A DNA stretch of 64,000 nt from Allobosea sp. 47.2.35 (GCF_024655635.1 NZ_JANLGI010000003.1:124001-188000), one strand, 5' to 3'; shown: positions 34,535 through 42,363, counted from the first letter of the stretch. The notes: generated from the sequence alone by a model not told the origin. Program-made: numbers and translations.

Positions 34535-34937
34535 CCTCGACAGGCTCAATCGCCGGTTCGCTGCCGTGATGAAGAACGTTCGTGAGGTGGTTCATCCCGC
34601 ATTGGTGAAGGGCGCGAACGAGATCGCCGACATGCAGCGCCAGCTTGCGGTCGAAGATACAGGCGCCCTGAAGGATTCCATTACCGTGACACCGCCCGGT
34701 GGCACGACGCCGCCTTATTCGCAGCCCGGCGGGAGCCGCGTCGTCGGTGAGAATGAGGCTGTCGTGACGGTTGGCGGCACCGATGTTCGGTATCCGCATC
34801 TTGTCGAATACGGGACCAGCACGACGCCAGCGCAGCCCTTTTTCTGGCCCGGCTTCCGGCTCACGCGCAAGCGCGCGCTCAATCGCATCAAGCGTTCAAT
34901 CCGAAAGGCCGTCCGCACCGGATGGGATACGCCGTGA
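34524..34937 (+). CDS. HK97 gp10-family tail completion/head closure protein
   Basis: 137 residues from the ATG at 34524, overlapping the gp6-like stop by 11 bp. The pattern VKGANEIADMQRQLAVEDTG, VTVGGTDVRYPHLVEYGTS and PAQPFFWPGFRLTRKRALNR is that of the HK97-gp10_like family, which joins the head connector to the tail. Confidence 0.9.
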   Translation: MSSDLDRLNRRFAAVMKNVREVVHPALVKGANEIADMQRQLAVEDTGALKDSITVTPPGGTTPPYSQPGGSRVVGENEAVVTVGGTDVRYPHLVEYGTSTTPAQPFFWPGFRLTRKRALNRIKRSIRKAVRTGWDTP

Positions 34938-35347
34938 TCGAGCCGACTATCGCCTTCCGCGAGGCCCTTGGCGCCCATCTGGCCAGCGACTTGGCCGTCG
35001 CCGCGCTTGTAGACCCCGAGAACATCCGGGCCGGTGACTTCGCTCCGGATGAGCTTCCGGCCATCCTGTTCGGCGCCGGGAATGTCATGATGCACGGCCG
35101 GGGATCGGGCGCCCAGTTCGTCGCGACCGTGTTCATGGACCTGCATATCTGGGCCTTGGAACCGGGCCTCGACACTGCCCAGACCATCGGCGCGACCGTT
35201 GCGCGGCGCCTTATGGACTGGCCTTTCTGCGACGGCTTCAACCTCGATCAGTTCAAGCACACCCGCACCGTTTGGCCCCGCGATCCTAATCCCGATTACG
35301 GGCACGGCGTCATGTCGGTGGAAGCTGTCATCCGGTGGAGCATCTGA
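34934..35347 (+). CDS. DUF3168-type tail terminator protein
   Basis: About 137 residues from GTG 34934, which overlaps the gp10 stop as GTGA; ATG 34922 is the alternative. Sequence IEPTIAFREALGAHLASDLA, LHIWALEPGLDTAQTIGATV and FNLDQFKHTRTVW... VIRWSI fits the DUF3168 family, whose members cap the tail tube. Its presence implies a siphovirus tail, yet no major tail (tube) protein gene is found next to it, where one is expected. Confidence 0.85.
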   Translation: MIEPTIAFREALGAHLASDLAVAALVDPENIRAGDFAPDELPAILFGAGNVMMHGRGSGAQFVATVFMDLHIWALEPGLDTAQTIGATVARRLMDWPFCDGFNLDQFKHTRTVWPRDPNPDYGHGVMSVEAVIRWSI

Positions 35348-35667
35348 TGCTCGCGGCCGGCACTCTCTTCCACACCATCACCATTGAGCGTGAGACGAAG
35401 ACGCGCACGCCCAGCCGTAGCACCGCTTCCGCCTGGACGGAAATCGCCACGACGCGGGCCGAGGTGGTGAAGGCATCCGCTGCCGACTTCCTCACCGGCT
35501 TCGGCACCGCCCAGCAGGGCACCGTTATCTTCCGCATCCGCTGGCGGGACGGCCTGACGGGCGCAGAGCGCATTGTCTTCAACGGCCGGGCGTATCAGAT
35601 CAAGGAAATCGCCGACATCGGGCGCCGCGTTGGCCTCGAAATCAGGGCGGTTGCGTCGGCGTCGTGA
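35347..35667 (+). CDS. Phage head-tail adaptor / head closure protein
   Basis: 106 residues from ATG 35347 (ATGA overlap). The beta-rich sequence LFHTITIERETKTRTPSRST, ADFLTGFGTAQQGTVIFRIR and FNGRAYQIKEIADIGRRVGL is typical of PF05521 (SPP1 gp16-like). It seals the portal-connector channel. Next gene terS starts inside its stop. Confidence 0.9.
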   Translation: MLAAGTLFHTITIERETKTRTPSRSTASAWTEIATTRAEVVKASAADFLTGFGTAQQGTVIFRIRWRDGLTGAERIVFNGRAYQIKEIADIGRRVGLEIRAVASAS

Positions 35668-36065
35668 CCCATCTTCGCGGCGTCAAGCCGGCCTTGTCCC
35701 CTGATCGCGAGCCCCTGACGAAGACCCCGCCCGCCCCGAAGTGGCTGAGCGAGGACGCGCGCGGCGAGTGGAAGCGGATTATGCCGCGCCTGATCGCTGA
35801 CCGCATCGTCACGCGGGCCGATCTCACCGGCATCGAGAACTATTGCGTTGCTGTCGGGCACGTCCGCGCCATCGAGCGGACTTTCGCCACGACCGGCACG
35901 CTCGATAAGACGCTTTTCGGCATGCAGAACCGCGCCATGCAGACTGCGCGGCAGCTCGCGGCCGAATATGGCCTGTCGCCTGTCTCGCGCGCCCGCGTCG
36001 GTGGCAATGCGGCCGATGACGATGACGACGACAATCCGCTCACCATCGGCAGGAACCGCCGATGA
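35664..36065 (+). CDS. Terminase small subunit, P27 family
   Basis: 133 residues from a GTG overlapping the adaptor stop. P27-type sequence: PPAPKWLSEDARGEWKRIMP, DLTGIENYCVAVGHVRAIER and NRAMQTARQLAAEYGLSP, then an acidic Asp-rich tail. It recognises the packaging site in the phage DNA. Its place in the middle of the virion block, after the connectors, is unusual. Confidence 0.93.
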   Translation: MTHLRGVKPALSPDREPLTKTPPAPKWLSEDARGEWKRIMPRLIADRIVTRADLTGIENYCVAVGHVRAIERTFATTGTLDKTLFGMQNRAMQTARQLAAEYGLSPVSRARVGGNAADDDDDDNPLTIGRNRR

Positions 36066-37696
36066 GCACGAGCGCGTTCCCGAACTGGATTTATGACGGC
36101 AGCCCGATCCCGGACCCGCTCGGCTATGGGCAGGAGGCTGTGGACTTCCTCAGGGCGCTGAAGCACCCACTGAGCACTGCGCCGCGCCGGGCGTTCCAGC
36201 TTTACGAGTGGCAGGAGCGCATTATCCGCCGCATCTATGGCCCGCGCGATGAGGACGGCGAACGTCTCGTTCGCGACGTTTTCCTCTATCTTCCGCGCGG
36301 GAACCGCAAGACCGCGCTTTCCGCCGCTTTGGCGACCTTGCATTTGCTTGGCCCGGAAGCGGTCCCGGCCGGCCAGATCATCTTTGCGGCGTCCGACCGC
36401 GAGCAGGCCAGCGTCGGCTTCCGTGAAGCTGCCGGCATCGTCGGCATGGACACCCGCCTTACGGCCGCGACCAAGATTTATGACTCGCAGACCGGCAATC
36501 TCATTATCAGGAGCCGGCTGGACGGCTCGACTTTGAAGGCCGTTTCGTCGGACGGTAAGGCCCAGCACGGCACCACGCCGACCTTCGTGCTCGCCGACGA
36601 GATCCACATTTGGAAGAACCGCGACCTGTGGGAAGCGCTTCAGTCCGGCATGGCGAAGCGCAAGGGCGGCTTGACTGTGGTCGCGACGACTGCCGGCCGT
36701 GGCAATGAAGGACTTGCTGCCGAACGCTACCAGTATGCGCGCAAGGTCGCGCTCGGCTTGGAGCATGCGCCATCCTTCCTGCCGATCATGTTCGAAATCC
36801 AGCCAGAAGAGGATTGGCAGAACGAAGACGTGTGGCACCGCGTCAATCCCGGCCTCGCGCTCGGCTTCCACGATATCAAGAAGCTGCGCGCCGACGCGAA
36901 TGAGGCCCGCGCCAATCCGTCGAAGGCATACGAGTTCCAGCAGTTCCATTTGAACAGGTGGTTCGGCAACAGCCGCGACCCGCTGTTCGATATGGCGACC
37001 TATGACGCCGGCAGTTTCTCGCTCGACCTCGCCGAGCTTGAGGCGTTGCCGTGCTTCCTTGGCGTGGACATGGCCATCAACGGCGACCTTACTGCCATCG
37101 TCGCGGCGTGGCGCCATGATGACGGCCGGATCACCATCGCCCCTTGGTTCTTCGTCCCCGGCGATGACCTGATCGGCCGCGCCCAGCGTGACGGCGTGCC
37201 TTACGAGCGCTGGCGCGACGAAGGTCATGTGATCGTCACCGAAGGCCCGATCATCGATCCCGGCACGGTGGAGGATCATATCCGCGAGCTGTGCGCCCGT
37301 TTCGATGTGCGTCAAATCGCCTTTGACCCGCACCTTGCCCGCACGACCATGCAGCGGCTCTTTGACGATGGCCTGCCGACCGTAGAGATGCGCCAGAACA
37401 TCACGACCATGGGGCCGGCGATCGGCACCCTTGAGCGCTTCGTGAACGGCCGGCTGCTCCGTCATGGCGGGCACGCGGTCCTTCGTCATCACTTTGATAG
37501 CGTCGTCGCCAGCCGGAACGACACCGGCCTTGTCCGCATGCACAAGGGCAAGAAGACCGACCGCATTGACGGTGCTGTCGCTGCCGCGATGGCCGTTGCC
37601 CGCGCCGCTGCGAACGACAACCGCCGTAGCATTCACGACATGACCGAAGAAGAGGGAGCCGAGTTCTGGACCAAGGTCCACGATCTCGCCGCGTGA
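36062..37696 (+). CDS. Terminase large subunit
   Basis: 544 residues. ATPase: a deviant Walker A YLPRGNRKTALSAA (~residues 80-93), Walker B with catalytic Glu in FVLADEIHIW and coupling motif VVATTAGRG. Nuclease: acidic residues in FLGVDMAINGDLTAIVAAW, QIAFDPHLARTTMQRL and the C-terminal KTDRIDGAVAAAMA. It matches the HK97/phage-terminase-like (P27-partner) class. It cuts concatemeric DNA and drives it into the prohead. ATG overlaps the terS stop. Confidence 0.95.
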   Translation: MSTSAFPNWIYDGSPIPDPLGYGQEAVDFLRALKHPLSTAPRRAFQLYEWQERIIRRIYGPRDEDGERLVRDVFLYLPRGNRKTALSAALATLHLLGPEAVPAGQIIFAASDREQASVGFREAAGIVGMDTRLTAATKIYDSQTGNLIIRSRLDGSTLKAVSSDGKAQHGTTPTFVLADEIHIWKNRDLWEALQSGMAKRKGGLTVVATTAGRGNEGLAAERYQYARKVALGLEHAPSFLPIMFEIQPEEDWQNEDVWHRVNPGLALGFHDIKKLRADANEARANPSKAYEFQQFHLNRWFGNSRDPLFDMATYDAGSFSLDLAELEALPCFLGVDMAINGDLTAIVAAWRHDDGRITIAPWFFVPGDDLIGRAQRDGVPYERWRDEGHVIVTEGPIIDPGTVEDHIRELCARFDVRQIAFDPHLARTTMQRLFDDGLPTVEMRQNITTMGPAIGTLERFVNGRLLRHGGHAVLRHHFDSVVASRNDTGLVRMHKGKKTDRIDGAVAAAMAVARAAANDNRRSIHDMTEEEGAEFWTKVHDLAA

Positions 37697-37705
37697 GGAA
37701 TAGAC

Positions 37706-39970
37706 ATGGCCGAATCCGCCGAACAGCTTGTCGTCGCCCTTGAGGCCCGCATGCGGGAGTTCGAGAAGAACTTTCAGCGCGCCAAGAACGCGAGCAATGA
37801 CAACTGGCGCCAGATCGAGAGCCGTGCCCGCAGGGGAGCCCGAAATCTTGAGCAGTCCATGGGCGGCGCCACGACCGCCATGGCGCGCCAGCTTGAGAAC
37901 TTCGGCAACGCTGCCGCCGGAAAGCTCAAGGGCGCTTTCGCCGCCATCGCAACCGGCGTGGTGCTCAACGGAATTCGGAAGACGGCGGACGAATACACCA
38001 AGGTCATGAACAGCCTGAAGGTGGCCGGCGTGAAGGACGCCGACCTGTCCGGCACCTTCGATAAGCTGTTTGCCAGCGCCCAGCGCAACTATGCACCGCT
38101 TGATGCCCTCGCGACGCTCTATGGGCGCGTCTCGGCCGCCCAGACCACGCTGAAGGCGTCCAGCGCTGACGTGATGCGCGTCACCGACATCACCGCGCAG
38201 GCCCTTCGTGTATCCGGCACGTCCGCGAGCGAGGCACAGGGCGCGCTCTTGCAGTTGGGCCAGGCATTGGCCGGCGGGAAGATTCAGGCCGAGGAATACA
38301 ACAGCCTGCTCGACGGCATGCGCCCGCTTTTGGAGGCCGCTGCCGCCGGCATGCTTGAAGCGGGTGGCGATGTTGCGAAGCTCACTGCGCTGGTGAAGGA
38401 CGGTAAGGTTTCGAGCGAGGCGTTCTTCCGCGCCATCCTCGCCGGCTCCCCCATCCTTGAAGAGAAGCTTGCCGGCGCGACGACGACGAGTGAGCAGGCG
38501 TTCCAGCGGCTTCAGAACGAGCTTACGAAGGCCGTTGGCGAGTTCGACCGGATGGTCGGCGTCACCCCGGCCGTTGTCTCTGGCATGGAATCGGTCGCGA
38601 ACAGCATTGGCCCCATCGGCGCGGCCGCCGCTGACGCCACGGTGAAGGTGCAGGGCCTTTTGAAGGCCCTTGGCGATGTCATGGCCGCGTCGGGGAAGGC
38701 GATCTCTGGCGCGCTCGAATCCGCGCAGGCCGATACCGCGCGGACGCAGCGGACCATTCTCGAGGCGAAGCTTCGTGGCGCCATCGGCCCGGAGCGTGCT
38801 GGTATTGAGGCCCAGCTTCGTGCGCTGGACGCTGGCCCGCAGAATCCTTCGGCGAAGGCGGCGCGCGCCGCCGCCGAACGCGAGCGTCATATTCAGGCTG
38901 GCCGCGATGCCGGCGACTTCGGGAACATCGGAACCGGCATCGGCATGCCGAATGCCCCATTGCCGCCTAGCCGCCCGGCTGGCGTCGGCGGCAACGGCGT
39001 TAAGCCGATCAGCTTGAAGGACTACGCTGTCCCCGGCGAGGAAGGTAAGGGCGGCGGTGGTGGCGGTGGCTCCGGTGCTGAGAAGCAGAGCCGCTTTGAC
39101 CGCGACCTTGAAGCTATCCAGCGCCGCACCGAGGCCCTGCGCCTTGAGGCCCAGATGGTCGGCAAGGGCCGCGAGGAAGTGGAGCGGTCGAAGATCGCCC
39201 TTCAGCTTGAGCAGGCCGCGAAGCGCGATGGCCTCACCGTCACCGACGAAATGCGTTCGAAGATCGAGCAGGCCGCACAGGGCTATGCTGCCGCGAAGAT
39301 GAAGGTCGAAGACCTGAAGGAGGCGATGGATGGCGTTCGCGACGCGCAGAAGTTCTTTGCGCAGGAGGTGACTGACGGCTTCGTGGATATGATCGTGGAG
39401 GGCAAGAGCGCGACCGAGGTTGTGCAGCAGCTTGGCAAGGCGCTGTTGAAGGCTGCCCTTCAGGCCATGCTCATGGGCAGCGGCCCGCTCGCCGGGCTGT
39501 TCGGAACGAAGGGCGCTGACGGCGCGGTCGGCGGCTTGTTCGGCTTCCTGCCGAAGCTCTTCGGCTTCGCAGATGGCGGCTACACTGGCCACGGCGGGAA
39601 GTATCAGCCGGCCGGCATCGTCCACCGTGGCGAGTTCGTTATGTCCAAGGCCGCGACCAGCCGCATCGGCGTCCAGAACCTTGAGGCCATGCACCGGGGA
39701 GCGCTGCGCGGCTTCGCGGATGGTGGCTATGTCGGCAGCGCGCCGGCCATTCGCCAGCCGGAACTTGCAGGCGCCAATGCCGCGCCGGTGCAGGCCATCA
39801 GCATCTCCGCGCCGATCACCGTCAACGGTTCTTCCGGGACCCCGGAGCAGAATGACGATTTGGCCAAGCGAATGCAGCGAAGCCTTGAGGTGACGATGCG
39901 ATCGGTGGTGGCCGATGAGATGCGGAAGCAGACCCGGCCGGGGAACTTCGCGAACACGAGGAACCGCTGA
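37706..39970 (+). CDS. Tail tape measure protein
   Basis: 754 residues. The N-terminal tape-measure domain (~70-270) reads LSGTFDKLFASAQRNYAPLD, ALRVSGTSASEAQGALLQLGQALAGG (abbreviated) and EYNSLLDGMRPLLEAAAAGM. A Gly-rich linker at ~450-457 separates a coiled coil (~465-560) from a C-terminal domain with FADGGYTGHGGKYQPAGIVHRGEFV. At about 1.5 angstrom per residue, it would set a tail of ~110 nm. A full-length tape measure indicates descent from a siphovirus with a true tail. Confidence 0.93.
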   Translation: MAESAEQLVVALEARMREFEKNFQRAKNASNDNWRQIESRARRGARNLEQSMGGATTAMARQLENFGNAAAGKLKGAFAAIATGVVLNGIRKTADEYTKVMNSLKVAGVKDADLSGTFDKLFASAQRNYAPLDALATLYGRVSAAQTTLKASSADVMRVTDITAQALRVSGTSASEAQGALLQLGQALAGGKIQAEEYNSLLDGMRPLLEAAAAGMLEAGGDVAKLTALVKDGKVSSEAFFRAILAGSPILEEKLAGATTTSEQAFQRLQNELTKAVGEFDRMVGVTPAVVSGMESVANSIGPIGAAAADATVKVQGLLKALGDVMAASGKAISGALESAQADTARTQRTILEAKLRGAIGPERAGIEAQLRALDAGPQNPSAKAARAAAERERHIQAGRDAGDFGNIGTGIGMPNAPLPPSRPAGVGGNGVKPISLKDYAVPGEEGKGGGGGGGSGAEKQSRFDRDLEAIQRRTEALRLEAQMVGKGREEVERSKIALQLEQAAKRDGLTVTDEMRSKIEQAAQGYAAAKMKVEDLKEAMDGVRDAQKFFAQEVTDGFVDMIVEGKSATEVVQQLGKALLKAALQAMLMGSGPLAGLFGTKGADGAVGGLFGFLPKLFGFADGGYTGHGGKYQPAGIVHRGEFVMSKAATSRIGVQNLEAMHRGALRGFADGGYVGSAPAIRQPELAGANAAPVQAISISAPITVNGSSGTPEQNDDLAKRMQRSLEVTMRSVVADEMRKQTRPGNFANTRNR

Positions 39971-40326
39971 TGCCCCTGCCGACCTTCACGCCGCCTATCG
40001 GCCCGACGCCGGGCACCGCGCATAAGCCGAAGGTGAACCTGCTCAAGGCCGAGTTCGGCGACGGCTATTCGCAGCCGACGCCGAAGGGGATCAACCACAT
40101 TCGCCGGACGTGCAGCCTGAAGTGGGATGCGCTCACGCTCGAACAGATGCAGGAGCTTGCCGCGTTCTTCGAGCGGATGGGCGGAAGCCAGCCGTTCTAT
40201 TACCAGCCGCACGGCGCACGCTCGCCGGTGAGGTGGACTTGCGAGGACTGGTCGCATCCGCAGGCGCAGGACGGTGTTTGGACCTTCACGGCGGAGCTGG
40301 TGCAGAGCTTCAGCAACGCCGCGTAG
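39970..40326 (+). CDS. Minor tail protein, lambda gpM-like
   Basis: 118 residues: VNLLKAEFGDGYSQPTPKGI, LEQMQELAAFFERMGGSQPF and WTFTAELVQSFS match the PF05939 minor tail protein family that sits at the tail tip. The start overlaps the tape-measure stop (TGATG). In lambda-like phages genes L, K, I and J follow; here the virion block simply ends. Confidence 0.88.
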   Translation: MPLPTFTPPIGPTPGTAHKPKVNLLKAEFGDGYSQPTPKGINHIRRTCSLKWDALTLEQMQELAAFFERMGGSQPFYYQPHGARSPVRWTCEDWSHPQAQDGVWTFTAELVQSFSNAA

Positions 40327-40503
40327 CCGATTGCCTCATGCTGACTCAGGGAAGGCCCAGGACTGGCGTTCGTGCGCGAGCAGGTGGCGGAGGGGCGGCC
40401 AGAGGCTGGCGCCGGCTGGTGACTCTCTAAACGCTTCCCGGCGGAGCGGTCCCGTTCGGCCATGAGATCGGTGACGGCCGGGAGCGGAGCGACCGGGCCG
40501 GCG

Positions 40504-40654
40504 CCCTCTCTATCCGAGGACGGGATAGCTGGTGCCGGGCACCCTACGCCTTCGGCTACCGGAGGAGTTCCTGCGGATAGGAGAGGGATGAACTTTCCGG
40601 ACGCGCCAGCGTCCGGGCAAGGCCGAAGGCCGCGCAGGCGAGCGCCGTAGGCGC
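40504..40654 (+). ncRNA. Candidate structured RNA (hairpin cluster)
   Basis: A long-range 12-bp stem pairs 40504-40515 (CCCTCTCTATCC) with 40575-40587, leaving one bulged G. Inside it lie GGTGC-CGG-GCACC (40531-40543) and a bulged 5-bp hairpin around TTC (40545-40558). Downstream stand an 8-bp perfect stem CCGGACGC-GCCA-GCGTCCGG (40597-40616), GGCC-GAA-GGCC (40621-40631) and GCGCC-GTA-GGCGC (40642-40654). Strand is assumed from the upstream operon. It could be an RNA element of the phage, a 3' end structure, or a GC-rich mosaic repeat. Confidence 0.45.
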
Positions 40655-40678
40655 GAGTAGTCGGGGCAAGAGCGAGAA

Positions 40679-40759
40679 ATGTCCTCCCCCATTTTTCGTA
40701 GGTTATCTCTTCTTCAAATACAGACATACATATACATAAGGGAAAATGGGGGAGGACAT
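40679..40759. repeat. 17-bp perfect inverted repeat flanking an AT-rich spacer
   Basis: ATGTCCTCCCCCATTTT (40679-40695) is repeated in inverted orientation at 40743-40759. The 47-bp spacer is AT-rich with several CATA steps. The layout is that of a binding site pair or of a replication or recombination site rather than a terminator. Confidence 0.7.
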
Positions 40760-40818
40760 CTCGGTAGCGGTTTGCTGTGGAAATTAGGGGAGGAGATAGG
40801 AACGCAGTCCTTGATTGC

Positions 40819-40840
40819 AAGCGTATACTAGTATACGCTT
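40819..40840. promoter_or_regulatory. 22-bp perfect palindrome, probable operator of the RHH-like gene
   Basis: The palindrome has the half-site AAGCGTATACT and its centre lies about 33 bp before the ATG at 40863. It contains TATACT, a possible -10 element. Ribbon-helix-helix repressors commonly bind such palindromes in their own promoters. Confidence 0.65.
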
Positions 40841-40862
40841 AATCATCGTCACAGGAGTTTCC

Positions 40863-41297
40863 ATGTCCCCCGCTTCCGTTATGCTGCGCCTTCCGCCTCG
40901 CCGGCTCGACCAGTTGAAGACTCTCTCGGCTGTGCTCAATCTGAGTCTCGCTGACACCATCGGCCACATGCTCCGCAAGGAGATCGCCGCAGGTGTTATC
41001 CCGGCCATCATCCCCGGCATTGTTGTGCAGCGCGCAGGAGACAAGGTGTCTGTTGCGATCGATGACCATCCGGCCACGCTCTACAGCCTCGAAAGCGCGC
41101 GCGAGTTCGCTGAGACGATCAGGGCCGTTGTGGACGGCACCGCCAGTCCTGACACGATCAAGGTTGGTGCTTGGTTCCGGGTCCAGCGCGTCGGCATTGG
41201 CTTCAAGATCCACCTGCGAATGGGCGGGCCGGAAGTCACCCTTTCTGGCGATCTCGCGCGTGATCTTGCCGACCTGATCGAGAAGGCAGCGATCTAA
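40863..41297 (+). CDS. Ribbon-helix-helix-like regulator (unknown target)
   Basis: 144 residues from ATG 40863, preceded by AGGAG. The first ~40 residues fit a beta-helix-helix (MLRLPPRRLDQLKTLSAVLN, then LSLADTIGHMLRKEI), as in CopG/Arc-type DNA-binding proteins. The rest looks like an alpha/beta domain of unknown type (VSVAIDDHPATLYSLESARE). With a 22-bp palindrome just upstream, it is probably autoregulated. It is the only candidate transcription regulator I see in the element. Confidence 0.6.
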   Translation: MSPASVMLRLPPRRLDQLKTLSAVLNLSLADTIGHMLRKEIAAGVIPAIIPGIVVQRAGDKVSVAIDDHPATLYSLESAREFAETIRAVVDGTASPDTIKVGAWFRVQRVGIGFKIHLRMGGPEVTLSGDLARDLADLIEKAAI

Positions 41298-41362
41298 AAA
41301 GAAACGGCCCAGGCGTTGGCGCGCCTAGACCGTTCAGAACTGATTGATAGCGAGAAAATTCT

Positions 41363-41827
41363 ATGGATACCGACGACGAAAGTCAATCGAACGGTGCATC
41401 CACGCGCCCACTTACTTCGCTTGAGTTGGAGGCGCTGGCCGCGCTCGACGCACTAGACCTCACTGTTCCGGCCTCGGAGGACATAACGCCAGCAGCGCCC
41501 AGCCCCGCCCCGGCAGCGCCGGCTCTGGGCCGGTTCCGCAAGGCGATTAGTCAGGCGAAGGCCAAGCTCGCGAACGACCGAGATTCGAAGCTGGAGGTTA
41601 AGCGCAAGGCTGACAGGGACGCCTATGCCGCGCTCATCATGGAGACAGAGAAGCGCACCGTTCGCAGCCATCAACCGTTGACCCCCGAACGTAAGAGGGA
41701 AAAGGAGCGCGCGAAGTATCACGCGAAGCCGACCAGCGAGCAGAGCCAGAAGCGGAAGGAGCGGCGCCATCGCGCCAAGGAGCGCAAGGAGGATACTTCG
41801 CTGCCCGAGGGCTTCGGAAAGTTTTGA
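41363..41827 (+). CDS. Highly charged hypothetical phage protein
   Basis: 154 residues. The first third is acidic and Ala/Pro-rich (LEALAALDALDLTVP; SPAPAAPALG). The rest is strongly basic and helical (RKREKERAKYHAKPTSEQSQ; KRKERRHRAKERKE), which suggests nucleic-acid binding. No family recognised. An imperfect hairpin (AACGG...CCGTT, 41304-41335) lies between it and the preceding gene, and a strong terminator follows at 41941. Confidence 0.6.
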   Translation: MDTDDESQSNGASTRPLTSLELEALAALDALDLTVPASEDITPAAPSPAPAAPALGRFRKAISQAKAKLANDRDSKLEVKRKADRDAYAALIMETEKRTVRSHQPLTPERKREKERAKYHAKPTSEQSQKRKERRHRAKERKEDTSLPEGFGKF

Positions 41828-41940
41828 CGATCACCAGCAGTCGCACCGGCGACTGCGCTATAACGTAATCGCCAGCCTCTTAGCGGCGGCTGGTGCTCCG
41901 CCAAGACAGATTGCCGGCCCTCACCGGCAATGGCGGATTG

Positions 41941-41975
41941 AACCCCTCGCGACCGGCAAGCCGCGAGGGGTTTTT
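41941..41975 (+). terminator. Rho-independent terminator
   Basis: Arms CCCCTCGCG (41943-41951) and CGCGAGGGG (41962-41970), extended by AA/TT, with a run of five T. It ends transcription of the regulator and charged-protein genes. Confidence 0.92.
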
Positions 41976-41989
41976 CGTGGCAAGAAAAG

Positions 41990-42007
41990 TAAGTAAGCAC
42001 TTACTTA
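41990..42007. promoter_or_regulatory. 8-bp inverted repeat TAAGTAAG-CA-CTTACTTA
   Basis: A near-perfect palindrome with 2-nt centre in the AT-rich stretch after the terminator and ~100 bp before the gene at 42110. Its CTTACT half resembles the arms of the operator at 42332-42363, so one regulator may bind both. Confidence 0.5.
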
Positions 42008-42109
42008 AGCTGTTGTTTTTATTTGCTAATTTGTCTACGTCGCTATTGCGACATGGTTCCGGCCGTGCGAGTCTTTGGCTGCCAAATCACTGGCGCCAGA
42101 GACAAGCCT

Positions 42110-42319
42110 ATGAGCCCGATCAATCACGCTTCCTACCTCGCCGACCAGACGCACCGGACGTTGGTCGACCGCCTTGCTATGGCGCACGTCGACCCCGGTT
42201 ACGATCTCCGCAGCACCATCATCGAGATTTTGGGCGACGCCGATATCTGGCCGATCATGTGCCTTGAGGACCGGCTGGAGGAGCGCCAGCGGCGCCGGGC
42301 TCGCGGGCTGGAAGTTTGA
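42110..42319 (+). CDS. Hypothetical phage protein
   Basis: 69 residues from the ATG at 42110: HASYLADQTHRTLVDRLAMA, STIIEILGDADIWPIMCLED and a basic C-terminus RLEERQRRRARG. Helical and soluble, with no recognised family. A longer frame from 42023 exists but its extra residues look non-coding. Ribosome-binding site weak, so the start is uncertain. Confidence 0.5.
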   Translation: MSPINHASYLADQTHRTLVDRLAMAHVDPGYDLRSTIIEILGDADIWPIMCLEDRLEERQRRRARGLEV

Positions 42320-42321
42320 TC

Positions 42322-42363
42322 TTGACATTTTCTTACTGTTTTGGCATAAGAACAAACAGTAAG
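42322..42363 (+). promoter_or_regulatory. Sigma70-type promoter overlapped by a 10-bp inverted-repeat operator
   Basis: TTGACA (42322-42327), a 17-bp spacer and CATAAG (42345-42350) form a good promoter for the gene at 42376. CTTACTGTTT (42332-42341) and AAACAGTAAG (42354-42363) are perfect inverted arms enclosing the -10 box. This is the arrangement of a repressor operator. Confidence 0.72.

Larger units (their letters stand above)
40327..40862. other. 536-bp gene-free region after the virion block
   Basis: No convincing protein gene. The left ~130 bp are plain GC-rich sequence. 40504-40654 is dense in perfect short hairpins. 40679-40759 is a 17-bp inverted repeat around an AT-rich spacer. 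40819-40840 is a 22-bp palindrome before the next gene. A 62-codon open frame at 40462 has low-complexity composition and is not called. Confidence 0.8.

Noticed and set aside
35840-39694. A 1284-codon open frame antisense to terS, terL and the tape measure gene
   Set aside because: It is the mirror of strongly biased codons in real phage genes. Its translation is low-complexity (runs of Ala, Gly, Arg, His) with no domain pattern, and it has no promoter or ribosome-binding site.
40462-40650. A 62-codon ORF in the hairpin-dense region
   Set aside because: Its composition reflects the palindromic GC-rich repeats, no ribosome-binding site precedes it, and the stem structure explains the sequence better.
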